Assembly (NCBI RefSeq): GCF_001274785.1 | Contig: NZ_LHPI01000001.1 | Location: 682,001 to 746,000, forward strand | DNA: 64,000 bases | Reading direction: 5' to 3' | From: Vibrio hepatarius | GTDB taxonomy: Bacteria > Pseudomonadota > Gammaproteobacteria > Enterobacterales > Vibrionaceae | Shown here: piece by piece, positions 46,308-53,688 of the stretch | How the letters are laid out: every line of letters starts with the position of its first letter | Numbering within the stretch: the first letter of the stretch is position 1 | Translations under genes and position numbers: made by a program | Notes under the pieces: model-generated | What the model was told of the DNA's origin: nothing | Database searches by the model: none | The model's input: the letters and a program-made list of their open reading frames with translations, nothing else

Positions 46308-47762
46308 TTGATTAAGGCTGCACTTAAATTAGTTTTCGTATGTTTCTCGATGGGAGTGGCTAGCGCACAAGCTAACTCTCTGCCAGAGCGCATCGACACG
46401 TTTATGGATTCATTTGATGAATCAGACTCGATCGTGTCTTACGACATCCGAAACTTACAGTCTGACTATCCAACACGTTTGTTGACGCCAGAATCAATGC
46501 TACCGCAAACTTCCGTCTACCCATTGCGTGATATTCAGAGGTTATATTCGCTAGCTCAGAGCTGTACTGGGAAATTACCGCTTAGTCCGCTAGTTACCGA
46601 ACCGCTCGTGTTTACCCGTGCAATGTGTAATGGAAACAAACTAAGCGAGAAATGGTTCGCGAGAAGTGCACTTATCCACCCAGGTGGTGGTACTTATGCT
46701 AGTCGCTATGCAGCGGTTCATCCCGATAGAAGTGAGCAGCTGACACAATACATGCACATCAAAGAGCGACCACTGGCGACTGAAAATAGCTTGTTAGGGC
46801 GACTGCAACGCATGAACGAAGATACGATTCTCGCGTTGATCGCTGGCTCCAGCATGTTTTTGGAACGGAATGAACTGTGGCTACGACAAAATGATAGCTA
46901 TCTCGTATATCCTGCGAATGTTTGGTCTAAAAATGTCGATGAAGCCGGACTTCAGTTCACTTTACGGAACGAATCCAACAGTTGTTTTGTCCAACGGGGA
47001 AATCTTTGTTGGGACGTAAAAGACAGTTCAGATATTCTGCGCGTGACCATGGTCGCGCTGGTGATTGCCAATATCTTATTGGTGATCGGATGGTCTGCTT
47101 ATCGCTGGAATACCAAGCGACAAGAGATGAGAAGTCGAATGCTCATCTTACAAATTCTAACGCACGAACTGCGAACGCCAATCGCCAGTTTGTCGTTGAC
47201 AGTGGAAGGATTCAGAAGAGAATTCGAGAAACTGCCCGAATCAGTATATGATGAGTTCCGTCGTCTATGTGAAGATTCACGTAGATTGCGACAGCTGGCA
47301 GAAGCAAGTAAAGATTATTTGCAGTCAGACAGTAAGCCTCTTGCCACAGAATGGGTACCATCGGTGCAAGAGTGGTTGGAGTATAAAGTCGAGGAAGAGT
47401 TTTCTAACGACATCGACTTCATTATTAATAACGATATTGCTGCCAAGCTAAATGTTTACTGGCTTGGTACCTGTATCGACAACTTGATACGCAACGCAGT
47501 GAAATACGGTGTGGCACCCGTGACGTTAGAAGTTATCACTTCTAAGCAGATGATCACTGTAAAAGTTATTGACCAAGGCCACTTAACAAAGAAAGACTGG
47601 CGACAATTACGTAAGCCTTTCGTAAGCAAGAGTGGATTAGGATTAGGTTTAACAATCGTTGAATCGATGGTGACTCGCATGGGCGGTAAAATGTCGCTTA
47701 TAGGACCACCAACAACGTTTATTTTGGAGATACCTTGTGAAACAGACACTGCTTCTCGTTGA
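46308..47762 (+). CDS. vxrA: VxrA-like sensor histidine kinase (DUF3404 sensor)
   Basis: A 484-residue membrane kinase. After a signal-like N-terminus comes a periplasmic domain (about 25-240) with the PERIDTFMDSFD and QSCTGKLPLSP features of DUF3404, a membrane helix near 250, then the kinase: H box LQILTHELRTPIAS, N box NLIRNAVKYG, G box SGLGLGLTIVESM. In V. cholerae VxrA/VxrB (also WigKR) responds to cell-wall damage and controls type VI secretion and biofilm. The start seems to be a TTG at 46308 without a good ribosome binding site. It overlaps vxrB by 26 bp. Confidence 0.87.
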   Translation: MIKAALKLVFVCFSMGVASAQANSLPERIDTFMDSFDESDSIVSYDIRNLQSDYPTRLLTPESMLPQTSVYPLRDIQRLYSLAQSCTGKLPLSPLVTEPLVFTRAMCNGNKLSEKWFARSALIHPGGGTYASRYAAVHPDRSEQLTQYMHIKERPLATENSLLGRLQRMNEDTILALIAGSSMFLERNELWLRQNDSYLVYPANVWSKNVDEAGLQFTLRNESNSCFVQRGNLCWDVKDSSDILRVTMVALVIANILLVIGWSAYRWNTKRQEMRSRMLILQILTHELRTPIASLSLTVEGFRREFEKLPESVYDEFRRLCEDSRRLRQLAEASKDYLQSDSKPLATEWVPSVQEWLEYKVEEEFSNDIDFIINNDIAAKLNVYWLGTCIDNLIRNAVKYGVAPVTLEVITSKQMITVKVIDQGHLTKKDWRQLRKPFVSKSGLGLGLTIVESMVTRMGGKMSLIGPPTTFILEIPCETDTASR

Positions 47763-48396
47763 AGATGATAAAAACTTAGCTGATGGCCTATTGGTCAGCC
47801 TTGAACAAGCGGGATACGAGTGCTTTCATTCAGAAACTATCGCGGATGTTGCCCAGTATTGGGATAAAGCAGATCTCGTTATTCTAGACCGACAATTGCC
47901 AGATGGTGATTCAGTTCAACACCTTCCAGAATGGAAGAAGCTAAAAGACGTTCCTGTTATTTTGCTGACTGCACTTGTTACAGTAAAAGACAAAGTAATG
48001 GGCTTAGATGCTGGTGCGAACGACTACTTGACCAAGCCATTTGCAGAAGCAGAGTTGTTTGCTCGTGTTCGTGCACAGTTACGTGCACCAGAAAGCGAAC
48101 TACAAGACGATTCGAAAGTGAAAACAGAGCACCTTGTGATCGACAAAGCAACACGAGAAGTTTTCTATAAAGAAGAGTCAATTACGCTAACGCGTACTGA
48201 ATTCGATCTACTGTTGTTCCTTGCAAGCAACCTTGGTCGCGTATTTACTCGTGACGAACTATTGGATCATGTTTGGGGTTACAACCATTTCCCAACAACA
48301 CGTACTGTTGATACCCACGTATTGCAGTTGCGTCAGAAGCTTCCTGGCTTAGAGATTGAAACTCTACGCGGTGTTGGCTACAAAATGAAAGCGTAA
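47737..48396 (+). CDS. vxrB: VxrB-like OmpR-family response regulator
   Basis: A 219-residue regulator. The receiver has LLVEDDKNLADGLL, the phospho-Asp in LVILDRQLPDGDS, and Lys in YLTKPFAEAELFARV; the C-terminal winged helix is LTRTEFDLLLFLASNLGRVFTRDELLDHVWG and TRTVDTHVLQLRQKL. It starts with GTG, preceded by TTGGAGATACC, inside the end of vxrA, and its stop overlaps the vxrC start (TAATG). It is the partner of VxrA. Confidence 0.9.
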   Translation: MKQTLLLVEDDKNLADGLLVSLEQAGYECFHSETIADVAQYWDKADLVILDRQLPDGDSVQHLPEWKKLKDVPVILLTALVTVKDKVMGLDAGANDYLTKPFAEAELFARVRAQLRAPESELQDDSKVKTEHLVIDKATREVFYKEESITLTRTEFDLLLFLASNLGRVFTRDELLDHVWGYNHFPTTRTVDTHVLQLRQKLPGLEIETLRGVGYKMKA

Positions 48397-49268
48397 TGGT
48401 AAAGAAATACGTATTACTAGGTGCACTCGCAATGAGTGCATCTATCTCAGCTCAAGATAGTCCTTGGTTTCAGAGTAATACACCTCTAACGCAAGCACAT
48501 AAGCATCTTCTCAACAATGACTTGCCGGCGATGTTTTCTTCGCTCGTCGAAGTGTGGCAGTTAGAGAAAAATCAAACTCTCGCTCCTCATCTTAATGAAC
48601 TTTTTCTTCAGTCTTTACAAGTGGATTGTGGAAAAGGTTTAGATACCAAACCATTGCCCACCTGGCTCGATAGCGTCACTGTTCGTCGAACCGACATCCA
48701 AAGCCCAGGCCGAGACTCATATCGCGCGACAATCAAAGTTGAGTCACAGAAAGAGCTGTCTGATGTCACCTTAACCAAATGGGTGTCGCGTTCTATTTCT
48801 TCTGATAATACGCTAACTTCAAATGCAATTGGTGACACTGTCACTGAATATACTAAGCGTTATAACCTTAATAGTCGTTTGAAGATGGGATTATATAGAA
48901 TTGACGTTACCGCGGCGGACCAAACCTCTTGGAGTTCTTGGCTGGTATTGGGCGAACCTCAAGCAAAAGTATCCGTAAGATGGCAGTCCAAAGACAAATG
49001 GAAAGTGGAGAGAAATGCTCTGTTAAACCCACACTGTCCATTACCTAAACTCGATACTTCTATTTATGACTACGTCGATGGGAAATACAATCGAGTTTGG
49101 AATAGCACTTATGAATCTGACTATCCAAACGTGATCGCTCCCAATACAGTCTCACCTGGACGCTATGTTTTGGCCGTTGCAGTGAACCATGTTCGGTGGC
49201 AAGGTCCGATAATTGTTGAGCAATCCCAAATGATTAGCAAAACGTACGACGTTTCTCTAGAGGATTAA
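48396..49268 (+). CDS. vxrC: VxrC-like DUF2861 periplasmic protein
   Basis: A 290-residue secreted protein with a signal peptide (SASISAQDS) and the DUF2861 pattern SPWFQSNTPLTQAHKHLLNNDLPAMFSSLVEVWQ. Its function is unknown; in V. cholerae vxrC is in the operon and affects biofilm formation. It overlaps vxrB by one base and is followed after 59 bp by vxrD. A matS site lies inside (48832-48844). Confidence 0.82.
   Translation: MVKKYVLLGALAMSASISAQDSPWFQSNTPLTQAHKHLLNNDLPAMFSSLVEVWQLEKNQTLAPHLNELFLQSLQVDCGKGLDTKPLPTWLDSVTVRRTDIQSPGRDSYRATIKVESQKELSDVTLTKWVSRSISSDNTLTSNAIGDTVTEYTKRYNLNSRLKMGLYRIDVTAADQTSWSSWLVLGEPQAKVSVRWQSKDKWKVERNALLNPHCPLPKLDTSIYDYVDGKYNRVWNSTYESDYPNVIAPNTVSPGRYVLAVAVNHVRWQGPIIVEQSQMISKTYDVSLED
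48832..48844. other. matS site, within vxrC
   Basis: GTGACACTGTCAC matches the MatP-binding consensus exactly. Confidence 0.75.
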
Positions 49269-49327
49269 CTAAATTTATTGGAGAATATGCCGATATAACT
49301 AAAAAATAACGCGAACTTGATATCGGC

Positions 49328-50467
49328 ATGAAAAACTCAATTAAATTACTTCCAATCGCGCTGGCAATTACCGCATCGTCAGCAACCGCTGCAAACTACG
49401 CAGTTGAAGCCCGTGGTGACGCTATGGGTGGCGTAGGGGTTGTATCAGCAAACTTTCTCACTGCTCCTTTTTACAATCCAGCTCTTACTGCTATTTACCG
49501 TCGTAATGATGACATCGGCATGCTCTTGCCAAGTATTGGTGGATCTTACACCGACAATGGCGAACTAATTGACGGCATCGACGATGCGAGTGATTTAATC
49601 AAAGGGGCATCATCCGATCCTTCGAAAGCCTCACAGCTTCAAACTACCTTAGATAATATGCGTGGCGACCAATTGAAAGTTGAGTTAGGTGCTGCCGCTG
49701 CATTTGCATTGCCAAACCGTTTTGTCGCTGCAAACTTATTTGGTAAAGCGTATACGGAATCATTTGTTAGCCCGGAGATCCCAGATACTGGAGATACCGT
49801 AGCAGACGCGAATAACAGCCGAGTTAGAGCCGTATCAGTCGGTGTTGCTGAGGTAGGCTTAGCGCTAGCCAAGTATCAAACCTTCCTTGGCCAACATATT
49901 GCGTTTGGTGTATCACCTAAAATCCAGCGTGTATACACCTATGTTTATGAAGCAAGCCTTGAAAGTTACGATATCAAAGACATTCGTGAAAATGACACGG
50001 GCGAAACAGTCTTTAACTTAGACGCTGGTTTCGTTTGGTTTTACGGCCCGTTGCGTGCTGGTATCTCTGCGACTAACTTAGTTGGCCGAGACATTGACAC
50101 TGAATCGTTACCATCAAATCCTTCCAAGACGTACGCTTATGAATTGAGACCATCTTACACGGTTGGTTTTGGTTTAGTCGGTGATTACGCAACACTTAGC
50201 GTTGATTATGATCTTAACGAAGCAGAGCGCTACACAGATTTCGATGACAACACACAAATGATTCGAGTTGGTGGTGAAATTGATATTCTGCGTCAGTTGA
50301 AACTACGTGCCGGTTGGAAACGCAACCTAGCTTATGATGACCTAGACGATACCTTGACAGCTGGTATTGGTTTGTCACCACTTAACCTGTTCCAGATGGA
50401 TATCGGTGCCAGTTATACCAACGAAAACTCGATGGGTGCGTACGTTAACTTCTTAACCAGCTATTAG
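49328..50467 (+). CDS. vxrD: VxrD-like outer-membrane protein (TraF_2 family)
   Basis: A 379-residue protein with a signal peptide (ATAANYAVEARGDAMGGVGVVSANFLTAPFYNPAL) in the style of FadL-like/TraF_2 barrels, although annotations often call it a conjugal transfer protein. The remainder is beta-strand-rich and ends YTNENSMGAYVNFLTSY with a terminal Tyr, fitting an outer-membrane barrel. It is the fourth gene of the vxr cluster. A hairpin follows that overlaps the ribosome binding site of the next gene. Confidence 0.8.
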   Translation: MKNSIKLLPIALAITASSATAANYAVEARGDAMGGVGVVSANFLTAPFYNPALTAIYRRNDDIGMLLPSIGGSYTDNGELIDGIDDASDLIKGASSDPSKASQLQTTLDNMRGDQLKVELGAAAAFALPNRFVAANLFGKAYTESFVSPEIPDTGDTVADANNSRVRAVSVGVAEVGLALAKYQTFLGQHIAFGVSPKIQRVYTYVYEASLESYDIKDIRENDTGETVFNLDAGFVWFYGPLRAGISATNLVGRDIDTESLPSNPSKTYAYELRPSYTVGFGLVGDYATLSVDYDLNEAERYTDFDDNTQMIRVGGEIDILRQLKLRAGWKRNLAYDDLDDTLTAGIGLSPLNLFQMDIGASYTNENSMGAYVNFLTSY

Positions 50468-50506
50468 AACTGCGCCTAGCATTCAACTCCGTTTCGTACT
50501 ATAGTC

Positions 50507-50534
50507 GGCTCCTAATTTGATTAGGAGCCTTTTT
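50507..50534 (+). promoter_or_regulatory. Terminator/attenuator hairpin that includes the vxrE ribosome binding site
   Basis: The perfect 9-bp stem GGCTCCTAA/TTAGGAGCC is followed by TTTTT and, two bases on, the vxrE start codon. The AGGAG of the Shine-Dalgarno sequence is in the descending arm. It therefore works as terminator of vxrD and can mask vxrE translation. Confidence 0.75.
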
Positions 50535-50535
50535 A

Positions 50536-50688
50536 ATGTTTGACGATTTACCAACACTGAGCCACGAAGAGCAGCAAAAAGCTGTCGAGAAAATCCAGCA
50601 ATTAATGTCTGAAGGGATCAGTACTGCGCAAGCAATAAAAATGGTCGCCGAAGAAATTCGAGCTCAAGCAGCTAGCAAACCAGAGTAG
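50536..50688 (+). CDS. vxrE: YoaH/UPF0181 family small protein, VxrE-like
   Basis: A 50-residue protein: [20 protein letters not shown], then [20 protein letters not shown] and a short tail, the UPF0181 (YoaH) pattern. V. cholerae has a small gene at this place in the vxr operon. The function is unknown; it may be a helical regulatory peptide. It is too short for many ORF finders but has a clear AGGAG, placed in a hairpin. A strong terminator follows. Confidence 0.82.
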   Translation: MFDDLPTLSHEEQQKAVEKIQQLMSEGISTAQAIKMVAEEIRAQAASKPE

Positions 50689-50723
50689 GGTAGCTAACCA
50701 CAATTTCTTTTCTCCCAGTTTAA

Positions 50724-50758
50724 AGCGGGCAGTTGTTTTCACAACTGCCCGCTTTTTT
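50724..50758 (+). terminator. Terminator after vxrE
   Basis: The 13-bp stem AGCGGGCAGTTGT/ACAACTGCCCGCT is followed by TTTTTT. It marks the end of the core block before accessory DNA. Confidence 0.9.
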
Positions 50759-50759
50759 G

Positions 50760-51319
50760 TCTTTTGAGTCTATCCCCAAACTAGTGATTTGCACTTATCT
50801 CTATACGCATTATAACCATAATCCGACTAGTCATTAGTAGCAGAATTCACTAATCCGAATACTTGAGAATCAACCAATCTAAGTGTTTCATACGTTTTTG
50901 AAAGTTTTATGCAACCCCAAATAAACCACCAACCAAAAGTAAATAAGCCAATATAAACAACAAGTTATAAAAGAACTTTATGCTACAGTAGCTTTTGAGT
51001 TATCGCTAGCTGTAACAAAATTACAAACCTGTAACTCATGTCTGCAAGCGCTTACTTTCACCTAGAGTATTATTCTGTGGTGTGGCAGTGTAACAATGAA
51101 AGTTGAAACTATTTTTTGTGGCTACATGGTATGAAGCTAACTGATCAAAAGTGTATCTATGAAATGATGGCGGCTGTGGTTGGTAGGAATGACATGGTGA
51201 CAATGTCACTTAGTAAGTATTCTAAGTGACTTTACTAGATTCGAAATACAACACTTTTGGTAGCTCAGAATCAACGAACCGAAAACGCTGAGCTATCACG
51301 ATGACTTTGCTTAGCATTG
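50760..51319. other. Gene-poor AT-rich stretch, left part of decayed element
   Basis: No supported ORF is found in this 560 bp. It contains a dif-like XerC half-site (TATACGCATTA at 50802-50812, 8 of 11 matches to the dif arm) and a matS site at 51197-51209. It is probably debris of an earlier insertion at dif. Confidence 0.45.
51197..51209. other. matS site in the remnant
   Basis: GTGACAATGTCAC is an exact MatP-consensus match in non-coding accessory DNA. Confidence 0.7.
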
Positions 51320-51335
51320 AAAATCTCATCGGCGG

Positions 51336-51455
51336 TTAACGAAAAGCGGAACGTGGACCGTGCAAATGCACCTTAGCGGTTTCGCCTGGCGCGATACCAT
51401 CAATGGTATTGAGCTTTGACAGCGTAGGGCTAGGGGAAACAATTAACTTGCTCAT
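51336..51455 (-). pseudogene. Capsid-protein N-terminus fragment (copy 1)
   Basis: It reads MSKLIVSPSPTLSKLNTIDG, then APGETAKVHLHG, then a stop 39 residues in, after a deletion relative to the copy at 53059-53688. The retained part has the same N-terminus as that protein, which I relate to the PM2-type major capsid protein. It is clearly non-functional as a capsid gene. Confidence 0.65.
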
Positions 51456-51458
51456 GGC

Positions 51459-51599
51459 TTACCCACAAATCTTGTCGGATAGGGTTTGATTACCCATGAT
51501 TTTACGGCCTAGTTTGGTGTTGAAGGCTGCCCAAACGACACCGCCACCAACGGCGGTCGCAATGGCAACCATAGGCACATATTTCTTTGCGTATTTCAT
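51459..51599 (-). CDS. 46-residue putative phage membrane protein (copy 1)
   Basis: It reads MKYAKKYVPMVAIATAVGGG, then a hydrophobic VVWAAF and a polar tail ending DKICG. One membrane-spanning stretch follows a basic N-terminus, typical of small virion membrane proteins of tailless phages. It is intact and nearly identical to the gene at 53692-53832, unlike its decayed neighbours. The capsid fragment starts 3 bp downstream of its stop. Confidence 0.5.
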   Translation of the reverse strand: MKYAKKYVPMVAIATAVGGGVVWAAFNTKLGRKIMGNQTLSDKICG

Positions 51600-51662
51600 G
51601 CTATCTGTGTCCTTTTCAGGGCTAATGAATCGGACTAGCTTTGTTTAAAAGTACATTGGTTC

Positions 51663-51740
51663 TCAAGTTTGGGTATTAACGAACGATAGTTCGTGAGTGA
51701 GCCGGCGACTGATGCGAACAAAAAGAAACACTTGTGCAGC
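51663..51740 (-). pseudogene. Fragment of the 69-codon phage gene (copy 1)
   Basis: The frame QVFLFVRISRRLTHELSFVN matches QVFSFVRIGGQLTGELSAVH in the gene at 59952-60161. Only this central part survives, placed directly upstream of the 46-codon gene. This shows that the remnant came from a related element. Confidence 0.6.
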
Positions 51741-51898
51741 ATCAACTTACGTAGGTCTTTAAAAACTTTAAATCGTAGGATGTCTCGGTCGATCATTGGC
51801 ATTAGCATCGGTTTCGGTCCTCAAGCTAATGGAAATCCAGTAGGCTAAGAGGACATTTCTAAGTTGCCCAAATCGGACATTGTTAAATTTCTCAATCA

Positions 51899-51917
51899 CT
51901 TTCAGTGCGCATTATGT
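51899..51917 (+). repeat. 19-bp direct repeat, left end of element 2
   Basis: CTTTCAGTGCGCATTATGT is repeated at 62688-62706, where it is part of the intact dif site. It contains the XerC arm AGTGCGCATTA and marks the left junction of the 10.8 kb insertion. Confidence 0.85.
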
Positions 51918-52078
51918 GGTTGGAATTATGTTGAGGGATTGCCTCTGGCCTGAACGATTCGCAAAGGGTGGGCGAATGACGTAGCCCAGCCGGACAAGCG
52001 GAGCGCAGTTCGTGCGGATGGGGAGAGAGAATCGCTTTGCAAGTGAAGCCCGTACACATAATTCCCATAATACGCAGA
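51904..52078. other. CTX-type folded attP: two inverted dif-like sites
   Basis: The first site starts with AGTGCGCATTA (51904) and continues TGTGGTTGGAATTATG. The second, reversed (52053-52078), reads on the minus strand TCTGCGTATTATGGGAATTATG. In single strand the two pair over about 25 bp with a five-base TGGTT bulge in the central region and about 120 nt between. This is the arrangement of the CTX-phage attP hairpin used by XerC. Confidence 0.7.
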
Positions 52079-52082
52079 TACA

Positions 52083-52102
52083 AAATTGCAGTCCTGCAAT
52101 TT
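52083..52102. repeat. Perfect 9-bp palindrome hairpin
   Basis: AAATTGCAG and CTGCAATTT are separated by two bases, immediately after the folded attP region. Confidence 0.7.
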
Positions 52103-52110
52103 CTAGAGAG

Positions 52111-52159
52111 CTGAACGGATAGAAAAGGGATCGTTTATCGATCCCTTTTCAGCGTTCAG
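52111..52159. repeat. Long hairpin, possible phage packaging or origin structure
   Basis: An inner 12-bp perfect stem (GAAAAGGGATCG/CGATCCCTTTTC, loop TTTAT) is extended by an outer 7-bp stem (CTGAACG/CGTTCAG) across a small internal loop. No T run follows, so it is not an ordinary terminator. Confidence 0.65.
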
Positions 52160-52492
52160 GGAACAGCCCCGCAGGGATAGCGAAGCGTAGACTAGCCAGA
52201 ACTGGCAACGAATGCCAAGCAGTACGCAACGGCTAATATACAAAGGTCTCAGCACGTAGAGAAGGTCAGTACCAAATCGAGACGAACGCTGGAGTCACTC
52301 ACTGACGGGACTCAACACGCCACGGAAAAAGCTTCCCCCTGCCAGAATCCAGTCCATGGTTCACCTAAAGCTGAAGCGCACGAAGAAGTTTATCGCTGTG
52401 CTATTGAAGAAGAAGTATCGTCCTTGTCCTTTAAAATTGTTGAAGGCAGGAATATTATGTGTAGATATCTGTTGATGACTGCAGATATGGAA

Positions 52493-52514
52493 AAGCCCCA
52501 AGGGCATGGGGCTT
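52493..52514 (-). terminator. Terminator of the 25-codon gene
   Basis: On the minus strand AAGCCCC/GGGGCTT is followed by TTTT, 15 bp past the small gene's stop. Confidence 0.6.
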
Positions 52515-52528
52515 GTTGCTTAGGGTTT

Positions 52529-52606
52529 TTATCGCATGAACGGTTCAAGCACTTGTAGCAATGCTACAACTGAATTAAGCAACTCGATTACAAGTTGTAT
52601 ATTCAT
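52529..52606 (-). CDS. 25-residue hydrophobic peptide, candidate type I toxin
   Basis: It reads MNIQLVIELLNSVVALLQVL and then EPFMR. The middle is a single hydrophobic helix with few charges, like Fst/Ibs/Ldr-type peptides, though no family was recognised. AAAAGGAG lies six bases before the ATG and a hairpin-TTTT terminator follows, so this is a real small gene. Opposite its leader lies a plus-strand terminator hairpin (52641-52675), as expected if a convergent antisense RNA ended there. The toxin idea is inference. Confidence 0.5.
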   Translation of the reverse strand: MNIQLVIELLNSVVALLQVLEPFMR

Positions 52607-52640
52607 AGCAGTCTCCTTTTAGTTAAGTTGATTGTCTCAA

Positions 52641-52675
52641 AGACCTCAGGTCGCGCTGAGGTCTTCCTTTCTTTA
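52641..52675 (+). terminator. Plus-strand hairpin with T-rich tail opposite the small-peptide leader
   Basis: The stem AGACCTCAG/CTGAGGTCT, loop GTCGCG, is followed by TCCTTTCTTT. No plus-strand gene upstream is evident, so it may end an antisense RNA. Confidence 0.55.
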
Positions 52676-52922
52676 ATCCCAACATATCAGTTAGGTCTAC
52701 TTTTCCTAAATTACCGTTGAGTTGAGATTGTTACCTACGTTAACCCATCTCCCTGAGAACCCTTGCCTACTTAATATCCTTTTTTAGCGGCGTTCGAAAA
52801 TAGGGTTGCTTTTAACGACTAAACCATAAGATAAAACAAAATCGCCAGAGGGCAATCGGGTAAGGCGTTCCCAGCTCCACAGCTTGCAGATTAATTAAAC
52901 CTCTTATCCGTTTGGAGGGGTA
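52676..52922. other. Non-coding element DNA
   Basis: No ORF with support. The region between the hairpin at 52675 and the 36-codon gene may hold the promoters of both flanking small genes. Confidence 0.3.
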
Positions 52923-53033
52923 ATGCTGAGCATTCTAGATTCAAAATCTAGAAGTCATTTCCGTTCGGCAATAAAAAAGCGCACCGAACGGATGCTCGAT
53001 GCGCTGATTTGGTCAGAAAGCCGCATGCTCTAA
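52923..53033 (+). CDS. 36-residue basic peptide, unknown
   Basis: It reads MLSILDSKSRSHFRSAIKKR, then a short helical C-terminus ending SESRML. GGAGGGG lies just before the start codon, unusually strong for a random ORF. The peptide is basic and helical. The coding part also contains an inverted repeat (TCCGTTCGG/CCGAACGGA at 52959-52991), so the segment may function as RNA or DNA structure instead. Confidence 0.4.
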   Translation: MLSILDSKSRSHFRSAIKKRTERMLDALIWSESRML

Positions 53034-53043
53034 TAGCGGCTTA
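53018..53043. terminator. Hairpin after the capsid-HTH fusion gene
   Basis: AAGCCGC/GCGGCTT with an 11-base loop, followed on the minus strand by TTTC, lies 16 bp past the stop of the minus-strand gene. Confidence 0.55.
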
Positions 53044-53058
53044 TGTTGTCATTTTGAT

Positions 53059-53688
53059 TTATCGACTTGTCTTTTGGGCTAAAGACTCTTGTATCTCGTT
53101 GTTTTGTCTTTCTGCTTCATGAGACATTTTTTGAACTATTTTGTTTGCATCTTCGGAGAGTGTTTTTGCAGCGATTTCTAACTCTTCAGCTTCAAGCTTG
53201 CTTTTTACGTTAGCAATTTTATGTTCTATCTCTTCGAATCTTTCGTTGATTACTTTATTAGTTTCAGCATTAAGTTGTTTCATCATGAACTCAAGAACGC
53301 TACCCATACCAGATATAGCTTTAGCGGGTTCATCATCTTCTTCTCCATAAGCTAAATAATTTAATGATGTCTTAGTGACTTTAGCGATGGCAACAACGTC
53401 TTTAAATTTGGGTTCTGTTTTTCCAGCAGCACTGCGTACAAGGGTGCTTTGGCTAATCCCCGTTTCTTCACTGACTTTGTTGTAACCGCCATTTAAAATC
53501 TCATCGGCGGTTAACGAAAAGCGAATGCGTGAGGCACTGGCCGCAATATCGTAGTTGGCTTTGATGCTGATTTCTTCATAGCGTGGAGCATTGTGCAAAC
53601 GTACCTTAGCGGTTTCGCCTGGCGCGATGCCATCAATGGTATTGAGCTTTGACAGAGTAGGGCGAGGGGAAACAATTAACTTGCTCAT
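53059..53688 (-). CDS. Chimeric protein: PM2-like capsid N-terminus fused to HTH and coiled coil
   Basis: A 209-residue protein. Residues 1-65 (SKLNTIDGIAPGETAKVRL, APRYEEISIKANYDI, SRIRFSLTADEI) resemble, as I recall it, the start of the PM2 major capsid protein P2 (LNSIPNVAAGNSCSIKL onward). From about residue 66 the sequence changes to an XRE-like helix-turn-helix (YNKVSEETGISQSTLVRSAA, then VVAIAKVTKTSLNYLAYGEE), and residues 120-209 form a long charged coiled coil. The second copy in the window diverges at exactly this join, so the join is a recombination point. The C-terminal part may act as a regulator. Its start overlaps nothing and lies 3 bp after the 46-codon gene. Confidence 0.6.
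   Translation of the reverse strand: MSKLIVSPRPTLSKLNTIDGIAPGETAKVRLHNAPRYEEISIKANYDIAASASRIRFSLTADEILNGGYNKVSEETGISQSTLVRSAAGKTEPKFKDVVAIAKVTKTSLNYLAYGEEDDEPAKAISGMGSVLEFMMKQLNAETNKVINERFEEIEHKIANVKSKLEAEELEIAAKTLSEDANKIVQKMSHEAERQNNEIQESLAQKTSR

Larger units (their letters stand above)
51320..51637. repeat. Duplicated segment, copy 1
   Basis: It matches 53495-53870 closely, with an internal deletion of about 60 bp in the capsid fragment. Similarity starts sharply at AAAATCTCATCGGCGG and ends at CGGACTA in both copies. Confidence 0.9.
50802..51903. mobile_element. Decayed dif-associated phage remnant (element 1)
   Basis: This segment holds damaged copies of three genes that also occur in the larger element to its right: the capsid N-terminus fragment, an intact 46-codon membrane-protein gene, and a fragment of the 69-codon gene. 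The right limit is the dif-like site at 51904. The left limit is uncertain; the half-site at 50802 is the best candidate. Confidence 0.5.

Noticed and set aside
50802..50829. A full second dif site near vxrE
   Set aside because: Only the XerC half is similar (8 of 11); the XerD half matches at about 4 of 11 positions, so it is kept only as a possible boundary.
51131..51229. 32-codon plus-strand ORF over the matS site
   Set aside because: No ribosome binding site and no similarity to any protein I recognise; probably chance in non-coding DNA.
52356..52475. 39-codon Lys-rich plus-strand ORF
   Set aside because: It has an ATG but no Shine-Dalgarno sequence and biased, low-information composition.
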